A DNA stretch of 64,000 nt, from contig JAHDYR010000064.1 of the NCBI GenBank assembly GCA_019828565.1, positions 806,001 through 870,000 on the forward strand, given 5' to 3'. The stretch comes from Carpediemonas membranifera (lineage: Eukaryota > Fornicata). Under the pieces are notes generated by a model, which searched no databases, had not been told where the DNA came from, and saw only the letters and a program-made list of their open reading frames with translations. Shown here piece after piece: positions 38,338 through 48,892 of this stretch (positions within the stretch are counted from its first letter, which is position 1; each line of letters starts with the position of its first letter). A program made the position numbers and the translations under genes.

Positions 38338-41300
38338 GACCTCCGGGCAACCAAAGCGTAGCACCCAGTTGTTGACGAAGGCGTTGGCCGCAGCCTCGCC
38401 CGTGGTGCCGTTGACGGGTACCAGCTCGATCCAGCGACTGCACATGTCTATGATCACGGTCAAATGAGTATAACCGTCTGCCTCGGGGAAGGGACCCATC
38501 GTGTCTATGGCTACACGCTTGAATGGTTGATCGACACCAGTGTATAGGGCCTCGGGCTGGTCGACAGGTGGACGCTCGAGCACTTGGCACACTGGACAGG
38601 CGGACACGTACTCGTCGACTGCGGCACGTGATACAGACATATTGTCGGCTCTCAGTCGCTCTATGGTCATCCTCCTCGATAGATGTGCCCCAGCGGTCTC
38701 ATGCGCCGTCTTAATATCTGCCGTCGACGCTGTTTGTCTCACTGTGAACACTCTCGATAGGCCATCGGCTGCGCCGTTATCTAGACCCGGGATGTGTTGA
38801 ATGTCGAAATCCAGGTCCGCTATCGCGTCGGCCCAGCGCTTCACCTTCGAGTTGACGCTGCGATACATGAATAGTAGATTGCGGTGATCTGTCAGCAGGG
38901 TGAACTTTCCCCACGACAGGAACTTCCGCCACTTCTGCAGGGCTGCGACGATGGCATAAGCCTCCTTCTCGTTCGTGGCCCAGCTCGACTGCACGTCATT
39001 GAACGCCTTACTCATGTAGCACACGGGCTTGCCTTCTTGCAAAAGCACTGCGCCGTATCCGAGTCCGGATGCGTCTGTCATGACAGTATGCTCCTTGGTT
39101 GCGTCGAACAGCTGTAGGGTATGCTTGGAGGTGAGTGCCTTCTTGAGGCGATCGAGCGCGTCTTGCTGTTGTGCGCCGCCGATCTGGATCTTGCCTGCCA
39201 TTGCGTCAGTCAGCGGCTTGGCGATCACGGCAAAGTCGTTCACGAAGTCCCTGAAATAATTGAGGAATCCGACTAGTCCCTGCATCCCCCTGACGGATTT
39301 GGGAAGGACCAGGTCGCTAACGTCTTGGGCACGCCGGTGAAATGTCGTAGGTGCCGTCTCTGATTACCCAGCCGAGGAACTCGACCTCACGCCCAAATTG
39401 ACACTTCTCCCGGTTGAGCTGCAACTTGGTCTCCTTAGCCCTGAGCAGCACCTTGCGGAGGTTTGAAAGATACTCCGCCTCGGTCGCGCCGAAGACGATG
39501 ACGTCGTCGATATATATGTAGCATGCTGACCCGACCAGACCTCGGAACGCCTTCTCCATAGCTCTCTGGAAATGAGCTCCAGCATTGCGGAGTCCGAACG
39601 GCATGCGTCTGTACTGGAATTGGCCTAGTTGCGTAGTGAACGCGGTGTACTTTCTGCACCGCTCCGACAGGGCGACCTGATGATATCCTGCGGATAAATC
39701 GAGTGTGGCGAACACCTTCATGCCGGAGAGCTGGGCTAAAACTTCGTCTATTCGCGGTATCGGGTAGTCAAACGGCGCTGTCATCGCGTTGACCTCCCTG
39801 AAGTCGACTACGAACCTAGTCTTGCCTCCCTTCTTCGGCACCGTCATGGCAGGGCTGGCGTACTCACTCTGGCACGCTTCGATATACCTCTTCGCGAGCA
39901 GAACGTCGAGGTGCTCCTTGATGACATGAACCTTCTGCTGCGGGATGTAGTAGGGTCTGGCGTTGACCACTCTGTTGCCTGAGAGGATCAGATCGTACGG
40001 CTCGAGGACACTCGGCTCGTCTCGGTCCAGGAACAGTGAGTTGAACTCCTTGATGATACGCGCCTGTTCGTCGGCTGTATCTGCGCTGAGTTGATACACG
40101 GCTGCCTGTTGTTTGGTGGCTTGCGGGATCGATGCGTCTGGTCCCTCGAGTTGGGTGTCTTGGCCCACGCGGGGCATGATACCTAAATCCACCATATCTG
40201 GGTACCCGAGGATCATATCGAAGTCCGTGTCTAGTACCAGGCACGTGATCTGGCATGAACACTGTCTGGGTGTAAACGCCGAGGGTAGCAGCTTGATGTC
40301 AGTCGTCACCACGCCTTGGGAACACTTTCGGCCGTTGGCCGTCTGCACGTCTGGGTTGTGGTTGGGGCTGTCGCGCTTCATGCCTTTCGCTAACTTTGAG
40401 TGAATGACGGACACGTTCGCGCCTGAGTCTAACAGGATGGAGATTACGGTCTGCTGGAACTTGGCCTTGACTAGGGGAAGGTTAGCTGAGGAATGCATCT
40501 TCTGTAGTGAAAGAACGTAGAGGGGCTGTTTACCCCGGCAGAACTTCTCCAGGTGACCTTCCCGACCGCAGGCTGAACACTTATGCTTCGGGACTGGGCA
40601 TTTGTGCCATGGGTGGCCCGACTTGCCACAGTTGAAACACGTGTAGGTGTCGAACTTCTTCTTGCGATCCGTGTGGTTGCGTGTGTCGAGTCGCTTCATG
40701 TCCTTCTTCGCTTCGGAATGTTGGTGGCTCTCATGGGTACCGTGGTTCAACGGTTGACTGTCACGTTTCGGCTTGTGCTGGTTAAAGCGTTGATGTTTGT
40801 TAGAGACAGGTTGATCGCCAAAGGCTTCGGTGATCTCCCTGCTCTCCTGAACATCGCGGCTCATGGCCAGGACCTTGGGCATGGCTTCGAGCAACGCTTT
40901 GCCCTCGATCAGCTCTTTGACGCGGTACATTGTGCGGGAGCTAGAACCGAACTTGAAGCACCGCGCGTACGTCTCTCTCAGGACCTCTTCGGACGAGTCT
41001 GGCTGCACCACGGCTAAGAGCGTAGTGAACTTACGGTTGATCTTCACGACCTCGGCAGGGGAGAAGTTAGCGGCGCGCGCTCGGAACAGCTCTAGGCGCG
41101 CGATCTCCCTGGTGGGACGAAGTGTCCTACCCAAGCGTTTGACCACGAATAGGTCGCGAGCTTTGCGCTTCTGCTGAGATGCCTTCTTGACGATGAGAGG
41201 GACGCTCTCTTCGCCATCAGATTCGTCACCAATCGTGTCTGTGACGTAATCGTGAATGGTCTTATCCACAAGTAGATCAATGTCTTGTTTTCCGCCCAAC

Positions 41301-41392
41301 GCCCGGTAGTCCGAGAGTTCGTCCACGAACTTGATCAACGCGGGCATCGTTGGAGCTTTCAACAACGGGGGAGTTACCTTTCTACTCTCCAT
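38338..41392 (-). pseudogene. Element C Gag-Pol up to the integrase core
   Basis: The first frame (41392-39317, 691 aa) fuses Gag to Pol without a break. It has helical Gag, two canonical CCHC knuckles (CFNCGKSGHPWHKC and CSACGREGHLEKFC), protease LLDSGANVSVIHS, RT with YIYIDDVIVFG, and the thumb region. Near 39325 a -1 shift moves to a frame with the RT connection (GLVGFLNYFRDFV), RNase H (VMTDASGLGYGAVL, LTDHRNLLFMY) and integrase zinc finger. The first catalytic Asp follows in VAIDTMGPF. It is cut by B at RFGCPEV. Canonical knuckles distinguish C from D and E. Confidence 0.88.
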
Positions 41393-41400
41393 AGGCTTGG

Positions 41401-41412
41401 ATTAGATCTAAT
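41401..41412. repeat. Palindrome at the primer-binding position of element C
   Basis: ATTAGATCTAAT is perfectly self-complementary and directly adjoins the 5' LTR. Confidence 0.85.
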
Positions 41413-41525
41413 ATGCTCCTACTGGAGGAGGGAAAGAACTTTAATAAAGAGAAAACCCAATGGTTGCAAATATGGTGTAATCTATAAGTCATAAACTATG
41501 TAAGTATTGGGTAAGACCCACTACA
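41412..41525 (-). repeat. 5' LTR of element C
   Basis: 114 bp, identical in sequence to 33221-33334. Confidence 0.88.
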
Positions 41526-41529
41526 CCCC

Positions 41530-43436
41530 AACATGCGAGAACTCCTCAACCTCGCGTCGGGCTGCACACGCTTTGCGACGCTAGACCTGACGTCGGGCTA
41601 CTGGCAGGTGGCCATGCACCCAGACGACGTGCCTAAGACGGCCTTCACCGCCCCGGGCGTCTACGAGGAATTCCTCAGGATGCCGTTCGGCCTTTGCAAC
41701 GCGCCTTCTCACTTCCAGCGGGAGATCGAAGGCATGCTCGCCCCACTGTTGTACAAGGGCGCCAACCCCTACATCGACGACATATTCATCTACGCCCGTG
41801 ACGATGACTCCTTCCTACGCATTCTCCGCGACCTGCTCACACGCGCGGACGCTGCAGGCGTTCAGTTCAGCGCCAAGAAGGGAGTCTTCGGCACCACCAG
41901 CGCCAAGATTGTCGGCTTTACGGTCGACCAGGCCGGAGTACACGTCGACCCAGCCAGGACCCAAGCCCTACGCGATCTACCTGCACCCACCAACGTCCAC
42001 GAGCTTCGCGTAGTCCTCGGACAGTTCCAGTACCTCGCATCATTCGTTCCCCATATACGACACGAGTACATGAGACCTCTCAACGATCTTCTGCAAAAGG
42101 ACCGTCTGTGGGAATGGACAGCGGAGCACGACGCCGCTTTCGACGGCCTGAAGACCCTGTTCACTGACGATCTCTTTATCGCACATCCGGACGCCGACGC
42201 CGACTGGACGCTCGAGACAGACGCTAGCAACATCGGAGCAGGCGGCGTACTATGGCAGACAAAGGACGACAAGACACAGGTCCTCGCCTACTTCTCTCAC
42301 ACATTCACGTCAACCCAGTCGCGCTGGGCCACGTGTGAGCAGGAGCTATTTGCCATTGTCTTTTGCCTTACACACCCGACCCTGTCACCCCTCCTACGCC
42401 TGAAGAGGTTCCTCCTACGGACCGACCACCGTAATCTTATTTACATGATCGCCAAGTCATCCGAGAACGACAAGATCAACCGGTGGAGACTGACATTAGC
42501 AGACTACAAGTTCGATTTCGAGCACGTTCCCGGCCTACAGAACGCAGTCGCAGACGCGCTGAGCCGCTGCGGTCACTCGACCTCGCCCACTGTCGCAGCC
42601 ATCACGACTGACTCCCGCTACCATGACACACTCATCAAACACCAGACAGACGACTCTACCGTCTCCAAGCTGACCGTAGACAGCGACGGTCTTCGCCGCA
42701 AGGACGGCCTCGTCGTCATCCCTACTTCAACCGTGTGCAGACCCCTCCGAAAGGAGCTGATACAGATCGCCCACAGAGGACACCACGGCGCCAAGGCTAC
42801 CATCGAACGCCTGAGAGCAGACGGCTATACCTGGACAGGCTGCACAGCAGATGTCGAGGAGTTCATCGCCTCATGTGACGAGTGCCAGAAAGCTCGCCTA
42901 CGCAACTTCGCCGAGGCAGAGCTCCGCACAACAGCAGTGTACAAACCGTTCCACACTGTCGCAGTGGATACTATTGGTCCAATCCCGGCAGACGCAGTCG
43001 GCTCCAGATACATCACAGTTATGGTCGATATGTTTACTCGCTACACTGAGTTGGCCGCGACGGACGAGAACACAGCTGATGCAGCGTCAGAGGCCCTCTG
43101 GCGCCAGGTGATTACCCGTCATGGGACTCCCCTGTTCATCAAGTCCGACAACGGGCCTGAGTTCACCGGCAACGTCGTCAAGGCCCTGCTCGAAAGCGCG
43201 GACATCACCCAGCAATTCACCCTCCCCTACCACCCTCAGTCGAATGGGCTGGTAGAGCGTCGTAACGCGGAGGTCATGAAGCATCTTCGCTGTTTGATCC
43301 TCCAATTCGACAAGTTCTCCCGTTGGAGCGACCTCCTTCCGGTAGTTCAGCTGCTGCTGAACACAACCACCTGCAGCGCCACTGGGGTCACACCCCACGC
43401 CATGCTGTATGGAGACCAACTCGACCCCAGCTCCAC
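41530..43436 (+). pseudogene. Element D RT, RNase H and integrase core
   Basis: Continues D after the C insertion in the same frame. RT motif A is FATLDLTSGYWQVAM; the box normally YxDD is YIDDIFIYA. RNase H: TLETDASNIGAGGVL and LLRTDHRNLIYMI. The integrase zinc finger ends CDECQKARL. DDE residues: VAVDTIGPIP, FIKSDNGPEFTGN and HPQSNGLVERRN. The frame is open throughout. It is cut after YGDQLDPSS by element E; removing E with one 4-bp TSD rejoins it to AVARILRPS at 47803. Confidence 0.9.
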
Positions 43437-43518
43437 TGTCACCGGTCTATAAACTGCTCCGTCCAGTTTTGACCACTTTTACCCCGCTGCGGTTTACTGT
43501 AAATGATTTCAACCGACA
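43437..43518 (+). repeat. 5' LTR of element E (82 bp)
   Basis: Contains GCGGTTTACTGTAAATG, similar to a segment of D's LTR (GCAGTTTATGTAAATG) and G's (GCGGTTTCCAGGAGTAAATC). Confidence 0.9.
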
Positions 43519-43529
43519 ATACTAGTATT
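43518..43529. repeat. Palindrome at the primer-binding position of element E
   Basis: AATACTAGTATT is perfectly self-complementary; its first A is the last LTR base. Confidence 0.85.
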
Positions 43530-43539
43530 AGCTGTGCTG

Positions 43540-44445
43540 ATGTCGTTAACTGTTCAAATTCCTGAGCTTTCTCCTTCAAATCTAACACTAGAGACTCTTG
43601 AGGAGTTTGAGCGCCGAGCAACGATTTTTACTATACAAAACCCAAGCATCCCACTGTCCGTCCTCATTGAGGAGTCATTTGCCCTCGAACTCAAGGCCGA
43701 AGGCATAGACACATCCGACAAGAACTACACTCTCAAGAACTTCACCGAATGGTGTCGCCAGCGGCTCCTTCCCCACTCCATCCTAGCACTCGTCGAAGAG
43801 CTCCAAGACCTTCGTTTCCCCATGGTGCCGAGCACCGCACGCAACTTCGAAGCTGGCACGAGACTACAAGCGGCAGCATTCCGCAAGCGTATCGAGCTCT
43901 ACTCCAAGACGCCAGACCCAGAAGGGTTCTTGGACCCCATCGACGACAACCCCAATGCCGACGAACTGCTCGCAAGCTTTGATAAGCTGGCTGCACGGCT
44001 CTTCAGGGAGTCCCTGAACCCGACAGCATTCCGCAAGAAGGCACAGACCTTGCTTGCTCTCCACAACGTCAAGACCTTCGAGGACACCGTAGCGGTGGCT
44101 CTTAGGGCTGCTAGGGCGTATGACCATGATCAACCCCTCTCGCAAACCCCGGCCGGCGGACCCAAGGCCCCGGCCCAGGCCAGGAAGGCCCAGTACCGCC
44201 CGGACGCGGCCAAGCGCCCGCCGGCCGACGGACCCAAGAAGCCGTCGCGCCCCTGTCGTTTCTGTGGCGGTCCCCACATGGACTTCAGATGCGATAAGCA
44301 CCCCCGCTACAGCGAGAACAACAACGCCGACAGCGCGTCGACTAACGAGAAGGGCGGGAAGGGTCCACTGACGACCCCCGCTACTGTAAAAAGGCAAAAC
44401 TTACTCGTTCGTTGTAGACACTGGTGCAAGCCGAAGCTTCATTAG
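43540..44445 (+). CDS. Element E Gag
   Basis: 301 aa from MSLTVQIPELSP. The body is helical and charged, then comes a Pro/Ala/Lys-rich linker and one zinc knuckle, CRFCGGPHMDFRC. This is CX2CX3HX4C, one residue short of the canonical CX2CX4HX4C. It would bind and package the element RNA. The end overlaps Pol: the protease frame is +1 relative to Gag and opens around 44395 in GTAAAAAGGCAAAACTT. This could be a programmed +1 shift, as in Ty3, or an indel in the A-run. Confidence 0.7.
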   Translation: MSLTVQIPELSPSNLTLETLEEFERRATIFTIQNPSIPLSVLIEESFALELKAEGIDTSDKNYTLKNFTEWCRQRLLPHSILALVEELQDLRFPMVPSTARNFEAGTRLQAAAFRKRIELYSKTPDPEGFLDPIDDNPNADELLASFDKLAARLFRESLNPTAFRKKAQTLLALHNVKTFEDTVAVALRAARAYDHDQPLSQTPAGGPKAPAQARKAQYRPDAAKRPPADGPKKPSRPCRFCGGPHMDFRCDKHPRYSENNNADSASTNEKGGKGPLTTPATVKRQNLLVRCRHWCKPKLH

Positions 44446-47400
44446 TTCGAAGGCACTACGTACCCTACCCAAGGACACAGTGCAGACCTCTCTCGAGGAA
44501 AAGATCAAGGTCACGCTAGGAGACGGACGCTCCCTCGTGACAGATCAAGCAGTCACATTTAAGGCAGCATTCCCAGCACTAGGTGTCACACCGTTGGAGG
44601 TTACATGGAAGTACTACGTACTCCCCGGTGAGTTCTTCAAGGCTCTCATCGGGTGTGACTTGCTGAGGTCACTCGCACTCATTGGCGATGGCACACTCAA
44701 CCTTAACCTGCACAAGCTCTCCTCAATTGAGGAGGACGAGGACTGGCTGCCGTTCTACCATGAATATCTCACGGAGGACGCAAACATGGCGATAACCGAC
44801 GACTACTGTGGTGTCCACGTCCCGGAGTCGAAGATCCGACCCGAGATTCTCGAGATAATCAACTCATTTGACGATATCTTCGAGGAAGAACTACCCAAGG
44901 AAGGGTCTCGACTGGAACCCATGTCGATTGAACTGATAGACGAGCGGGCAATTGTACAATGCCGCGCTCGCAGACTCGACCCAGTGACCCAAGGCCTGGT
45001 GTCGACAGAGCTAGAACAACTCAGGCGAGACGGGATAATCCAGGACTCGACTGGGCCGTACAGCTCGCCGATCGTAGTAGTCAGGCAGGGCCACAAAGGA
45101 TCGACCAAGATCCGTCTTTGCATTGACTACAAGGAGTTAAACTCCAAGACAGTGAGGGATAACTTCCCCCTGCCTAACACGCGCGAGTTTGTAGACCGAG
45201 CATCAGGCTGCAAATACTTTGCAGGCCTAGACCTCAGACAAGGCTACTACCAGATGCGGATGCACGAGGAAGATATCCCCAAAACCGCTTTTGTCACTCC
45301 AGACGCATACTGCGAGTTCACCAGATGTCCATTCGGCCTGATGAACGCCCCGGCGAGATTCCAACGCGCCATGCAGAAGGCGTTCGCCGAGGTCCTCCAC
45401 AAAGGGGTGGACATCTATCTTGACGACATCTTGATTTACGCCAAGACCGAGGCCCAGTTTCTCACCCTGATCAAAACCGTCTTCAGGATCTGTAGACATT
45501 ATTCACTGCGCCTTAAAGGCCCGAAGTGCACGATAGGCTCAGCACACGTCGAGGCCGTCGGGTATATTGTCTCGGAGAAGGGGAAACAACTTGCCCCAGA
45601 GAAGGTAGAGGCGGTAAACGCCATACCGCTCCCGTCCACCGCAAAGGAGCTTCAGAGGACACTGGGATCATTCAACTATGTCGCCCAGTTCGTCCCGGAC
45701 TCATCACGAATCCTCAAACCTCTCAACGAGATGCTAACGGCACAGGAGAACTCAAAGAACATAACTTGGAACCCCAAACAAGAAGAGGCGTTTACAACGT
45801 TCAAGGAGAGACTCAGCTCAGACACAGTCCTCCATTTCCCCGACTTCTCAAAGAAGTGGACCCTCGAGACGGACGCGTCGAACGACGGACTAGGGGGCAT
45901 TCTGTTCCAAGAAGACGACTCCGGCAACCGAGAGATCGTCTCGCTCTTCGCAAAGTGTCATACGCCAACCCAGACTAGGTGGCCGACCTACGAACAAGAG
46001 CTTCATGCTATCATCTTTTGTCTCACGAGACCTGACATGGCTCAACTTTTCCGCCTCAAGGACAACATACAGATCCGCACCGACCACCAGAATCTGGTAT
46101 ATCTCATGCAGAGGAAGGAGCTTTCCAAGAAACTCCTCAGGTGGACGTCTGTCTTGTCGGACTACAACATTACGATCGAGCATATTGCTGGAGAGACAAA
46201 CAAGATGGCAGACATGCTGTCGCGTATCCTTCCCCGAGGGGGACCTCGGGCCGCAGCTGAACCTGCTAGAGGCGGAGGACGCCGGCCCAGGGCTGACCCT
46301 TGAGTTGATCCAGGCTGCCCAGGCCATGGCACCTGGAGTCAACTCGAGTCGGCTGGGAGAAACTAGAGGGAGTATCCATCGAAAACTCGATCTACTTCAA
46401 GGACGGAGTGCCGATTATCCCCAAGGGAGAGACACGCGACAAGGCCCTTCGGACCGCTCACCAATTTCATACGGGAGCAAATTCAACGTTCCAAGCACTC
46501 GCCACGTCTGCATTTTGGCCGGGGATGCTCTTGGACGTCAAAAAGCACATCAAGACGTGCCCCATTTGTCTGAAGACTCGCATCAAGGACTACTTTATCG
46601 CCCAAAAGGGCCAGACAAGACGCACCAGACCATGGGAGACAGTGGCAGTCGACACAATTGGCCCTCTCCCAACGGATTCGCTGGGCGCTCGCTACATCAT
46701 TGTGGCTGTAACTGTGACATGTTTACAAGATACACCGAGCTCGTCGCAGTCGCATCGATCGACGCCGAGACCTCCGCCAGGGCCCTATGGGACCACGTTT
46801 TCACGCGACACGGGATACCGGCGGAGATTCTGTCCGACGGCGGCCCGGAGTACGCGAACTCGATAGTTGAACAACTCACAACGTCATTGAAAGTCGCACA
46901 CCACTTCACCATCCCGTTTCATCCACAGAGCAATGGTCTCGTGGAGAGAAGGAATGCGGAGATTGGAAGACACCTACGGTGGCTTGTCCTGGCAATAGCC
47001 TACAAAGACCAGTGGTGCGGACTCTTACCGACGGTCCAGATGATTATCAACGGCACGACACATACGGCCACGAAGTTCTCCCCGCACGAGCTGATATTTG
47101 GCCATGAGCACAACATGTTTACAAGCTGGTGGACGAACGACAACAACTCTCCGATCAGAGATTTCCCAGAGTTCAAAAAGGACCTGGAGCTGGCCCTTAA
47201 CGCCCTGGAGACCACTGCCAGAGAGAGTGTGGGCCCGGGCCAAAAGACAATTATCAACACCGAACTGAAGCCGGGTGACTACGTCCTCTGGAAAGATGAG
47301 GCCCCTCAGAAGCTAGACGCGCGCAACAGGGGCCCATGGAAGGTACACGATGTACTTGATAATAACAGAATAGTCCTGCAGTCGATACTCGACGGATCGA

Positions 47401-47660
47401 CCAGATCAACCCACATTGAAAAACTCATGATGTTCGACACGGATGCCGTAACGGACACGATGATGCTTCAACTTGCAAGCTTCGACCAGAAAAAATGGGA
47501 GGTAGAGCGAGTAGTATCGGTAGACTGGAAAGAAGGGACAGCCGCCATCAAGTGGGTAGGATTCGAAAACATAACGGAAGAACCACTCTCGGGAGTGAAA
47601 CACCTCGAGGAGATGAAGAGGTTGGCCCGTAAGGCGAGGAAGAACCTGAAACTCTACTAA
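44396..47660 (+). pseudogene. Element E Pol (frameshifted)
   Basis: Protease FVVDTGASRSFISS lies near 44410. RT-RNase H is open to 46303, with DIYLDDILIYA and LETDASNDGLGGIL. Three frame changes then follow: near 46240, 46345 and 46712. The integrase zinc finger (HIKTCPICLKTR) is in one frame. The first catalytic Asp (VAVDTIGPLP) is in that frame; the other two (ILSDGGPEYAN and HPQSNGLVERRN) are in the next. The last 50 residues, WEVERVVSVDWKEG and IKWVGFENI, look like a weak chromodomain. The stop at 47658-47660 is 58 nt before the 3' LTR. Confidence 0.85.
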
Positions 47661-47718
47661 CCATCTTTTTCCCCCGTTCCTTGCAGGTTGGGGGTTTTCT
47701 CATCAAAAAGGGAGGTAG

Positions 47719-47800
47719 TGTCACCGGTCTATAAACTGCTCCGTCCAGTTTTGACCACTTTTACCCCGCTGCGGTTTACTGTAAATGATTTCAACCGACA
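47719..47800 (+). repeat. 3' LTR of element E
   Basis: 82 bp, same as 43437-43518. Confidence 0.9.
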
Positions 47801-48384
47801 CCGCAGTCGCTAGAATCCTCCGACCGAGCGAAAATGACTCGCCTCTTGCCTCAGCCTCAGCCTACATCACTTTACTTCGAGCCCACCTCTCCAAGTTGAC
47901 CTCTAGGGCGGCCGAGAAGCAGCGCGAGACTGTAGACAAGCGCCTCGCCAAGGCCAACGCCGACCGCCAGCCGACTAGCTTCAAGGAAGGCGACCTCGTC
48001 CTGCTCAACCGGACGAAGACCCCAAAGCTGCATGGCTTCGCCGGCCCGTTCAAGATTCTCCCCATCAAGGACAACAACACCCTTCAGCTGGTCGACCTTT
48101 TCGAGAGCGCCCCCTTCATGGCTCACGTAGACCAGGTCCTTCCTTTCAACACCAAGTCGGGGCTCAGCCGCCTGAAGAACCTCGCCGCCTCCGACGAGCA
48201 GACGTACGTCGTGCAAGGCATCGAGAAGCACCGTCGCCGCAACGGCACACTGCAGCTCCTCGTCTGCTGGGAGGGCGACTACGATCCCACATGGGAACCC
48301 GCTGACGGGCTCCGCCACGTCACTGCGGCACGTGACTACCTCAAGTCCCACAAGCTCAAGCTTAAGGGGGGTAGGATGTCATAA
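47801..48384 (+). pseudogene. Element D integrase C-terminus and chromodomain
   Basis: Resumes D after E: AVARILRPSENDS, then a GPY/F-like segment (LLNRTKTPKLHGFAGPFKIL) and chromodomain TLQLLVCWEGDYDPTWEPAD. The TAA at 48382-48384 lies inside the 3' LTR, whose first bases TGTCATAA supply the last codons. Confidence 0.9.
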
Positions 48385-48437
48385 GGCATCCACGTCCGCA
48401 GTTTATGTAAATGTTCCAATCTCTTCGCCCCGGCACA
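48377..48437 (+). repeat. 3' LTR of element D (61 bp)
   Basis: Identical to the 5' LTR; TSD GGTC follows. Confidence 0.9.
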
Positions 48438-48892
48438 GGTCGACTGTGTCGGGTACACTTGGGTGAGCTTAGAGAATGTGTCAACTACGACTAGTGCGTG
48501 CCGGAGTGAGGGGTGACCATCTGTAGTGCGTTTAATTGATATTTTAGTTTTAACCCTTTTCCCCACCGAGGGTTGACTCTTTAAATCACTTCCTCTTCAT
48601 CTGGGTTGCACCACACCATCTAGCGGACCAATGTGGTCCATTTGTACCACTTGGAAGGGGTATGTCCCAGCCAATGCATGCGGGTGCTGGCCGACGGGTT
48701 GAACGTTCAGACGGGTGAGCTGACAGACTGGGCACTCACTTACCCATTGTTGGACGTCTTTGTGGAGACCCGGCCAAGATTGTCCCGCATTCGCGATGCG
48801 ACGGCAGGTGGCGCGAACACCGAGGTGTCCTGCTGAACCGCCATGGTGTGCCTTGAACGTCTCGCGCTTGTTGAGCGATGCTTCTGCAGTGC
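48438..48892 (-). mobile_element. Fragment F-right of family A Gypsy (integrase N-terminal part)
   Basis: Continues fragment F across D: VVVDTFSKLTQVYPTQS, then the solo LTR at 48522-48615, then the HHCC finger as far as TAEAS. Similarity to A ends abruptly at 48892 (A position about 13053), where a GGTAA-repeat junction begins. Confidence 0.92.
48522..48615 (-). repeat. Solo LTR (94 bp) inside fragment F
   Basis: Reverse of 13333-13426, at the same site, with the same TSD (CCATC/GATGG). Confidence 0.9.

Larger units (their letters stand above)
33221..41525 (-). mobile_element. Gypsy element C, host to B
   Basis: LTRs (33221-33334 and 41412-41525, about 114 bp) read TGTAGTGGG...AGGAGCATA on the minus strand. 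The 4-bp CCCC at 33217-33220 and 41526-41529 is the target duplication; removing one copy restores the reading frame of host element D across the joint. Element B interrupts it at the integrase (33942-38337). Without B it is about 3.9 kb. The leader between LTR and ATG is 19 nt. GAAGGGGCAG precedes the 3' LTR. Confidence 0.9.
43437..47800 (+). mobile_element. Gypsy element E with 82-bp LTRs, inserted in D
   Basis: LTRs 43437-43518 and 47719-47800 are identical, TGTCACCGGTC...CAACCGACA. The flanks are CCAC on the left and CCGC on the right, a 4-bp target duplication with one mismatch; removing one restores D's frame. A PPT-like AAAAAGGGAGGTAG lies before the 3' LTR. Leader 21 nt. Encodes Gag and Pol with a degenerate chromodomain. 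Confidence 0.9.
31181..48437 (+). mobile_element. Gypsy element D with 61-bp LTRs, host to C and E
   Basis: LTRs at 31181-31241 and 48377-48437 are identical, start TGTCATAAGG and end CGGCACA. The 4-bp TSD GGTC lies at 31177-31180 and 48438-48441. D is inserted into fragment F. Two younger elements sit inside it: C (33221-41525) and E (43437-47800). With both removed D is about 4.6 kb and encodes Gag, protease, RT, RNase H, integrase and chromodomain. A PPT-like GGGGGGTAGGA precedes the 3' LTR. Confidence 0.92.
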
